DNA of 37,596 bases from Apostichopus parvimensis (Eukaryota; Echinodermata; Holothuroidea; Aspidochirotida; Stichopodidae). This document shows positions 37,463 through 37,596 of this stretch, piece by piece. The notes beneath the pieces were generated by a model. It made no database searches. It saw nothing but the letters and a program-made list of their open reading frames with translations, and was not told the DNA's origin. Numbering within the stretch: position 1 is the first letter of the stretch; every line of letters starts with the position of its first letter. Where the stretch lies: the NCBI GenBank assembly GCA_000934455.1, contig KN889404.1, positions 4,404-41,999 on the forward strand, written 5' to 3'. Position numbers and translations under genes: made by a program.

Positions 37463-37596
37463 TCCCCAACCTCAAAGAATGTTGCCTCACTGAGTGTCGA
37501 ATGAACACTCCACGTTTTCTGTGCATAATTATATAGGAGAGTCACAAACTTCCGAAAAAAATTGAAACTTTTCAGCACATTTAAAATTTACTACCA

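Larger units (their letters stand above)
35345..37596. other. Upstream (promoter side) region of the PKA gene
   Basis: Sequence upstream of the PKA start codon. It contains a possible YY1-like site close to the start, several short open frames of doubtful status, a CRE-like octamer near 36724 and a possible divergent small gene at the far right. I cannot place the transcription start site: no clear TATA box or initiator is evident, and any 5' UTR intron would be invisible here. Confidence 0.5.

Overview
This is eukaryotic DNA: AT-rich, intron-dominated, and full of microsatellites and dispersed repeats. It contains one clear gene, the catalytic (C) subunit of cAMP-dependent protein kinase (PKA), on the minus strand. 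Five coding exons can be placed to the base: exon 1 35299-35344, exon 2 21591-21652, exon 3 20294-20422, exon 4 19003-19101 and exon 5 4491-4573. Their coding lengths (46, 62, 129, 99 and 83 nt) and phases match the vertebrate PRKACA/PRKACB layout. All have AG/GT boundaries. Together they encode the first 139 residues of a protein of about 350: the N-myristoylation start, the A-helix, the glycine-rich loop, the ATP-anchoring lysine, the C-helix glutamate and the hinge. The catalytic loop, DFG motif, activation loop and C-tail are not in the window and must lie beyond base 1.

Layout from left to right: 1-4490 is part of intron 5, with several repeats. 4491-4573 is exon 5. 4574-19002 is intron 4 (about 14.4 kb), which contains an assembly gap (50 N) flanked by two identical 389-bp copies, very probably an artefact. 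19003-19101 is exon 4. Intron 3 (about 1.2 kb) is largely filled by a tRNA-derived SINE and a foldback-type repeat. Exon 3, intron 2 (about 1.2 kb) and exon 2 follow. Intron 1 (21653-35298, about 13.6 kb) has no convincing gene. Exon 1 carries the start codon. From 35345 to the right edge is upstream sequence, with a possible small divergent plus-strand gene at 37214-37462.

Organism: the intron positions and protein are metazoan. The many TACAGTACTGTA-type words, the cluster of TAGGCCTA words and the SINE with a CATA tail suggest a marine invertebrate, possibly an echinoderm such as a sea cucumber. That placement is an impression, not a proof.

I found no new multi-gene system. The items most worth a second look are the duplicated gap flanks, a 34-bp near-perfect palindrome framed by 7-bp direct repeats at 5479-5526, a foldback repeat family with about six copies, a four-run G-quadruplex motif on the sense strand of intron 4, unusual hinge and N-terminal residues in the kinase, and the unrecognised short ORF at the right edge. 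Most other open frames are short, lack ATG starts or overlap repeats, and are treated as noise.
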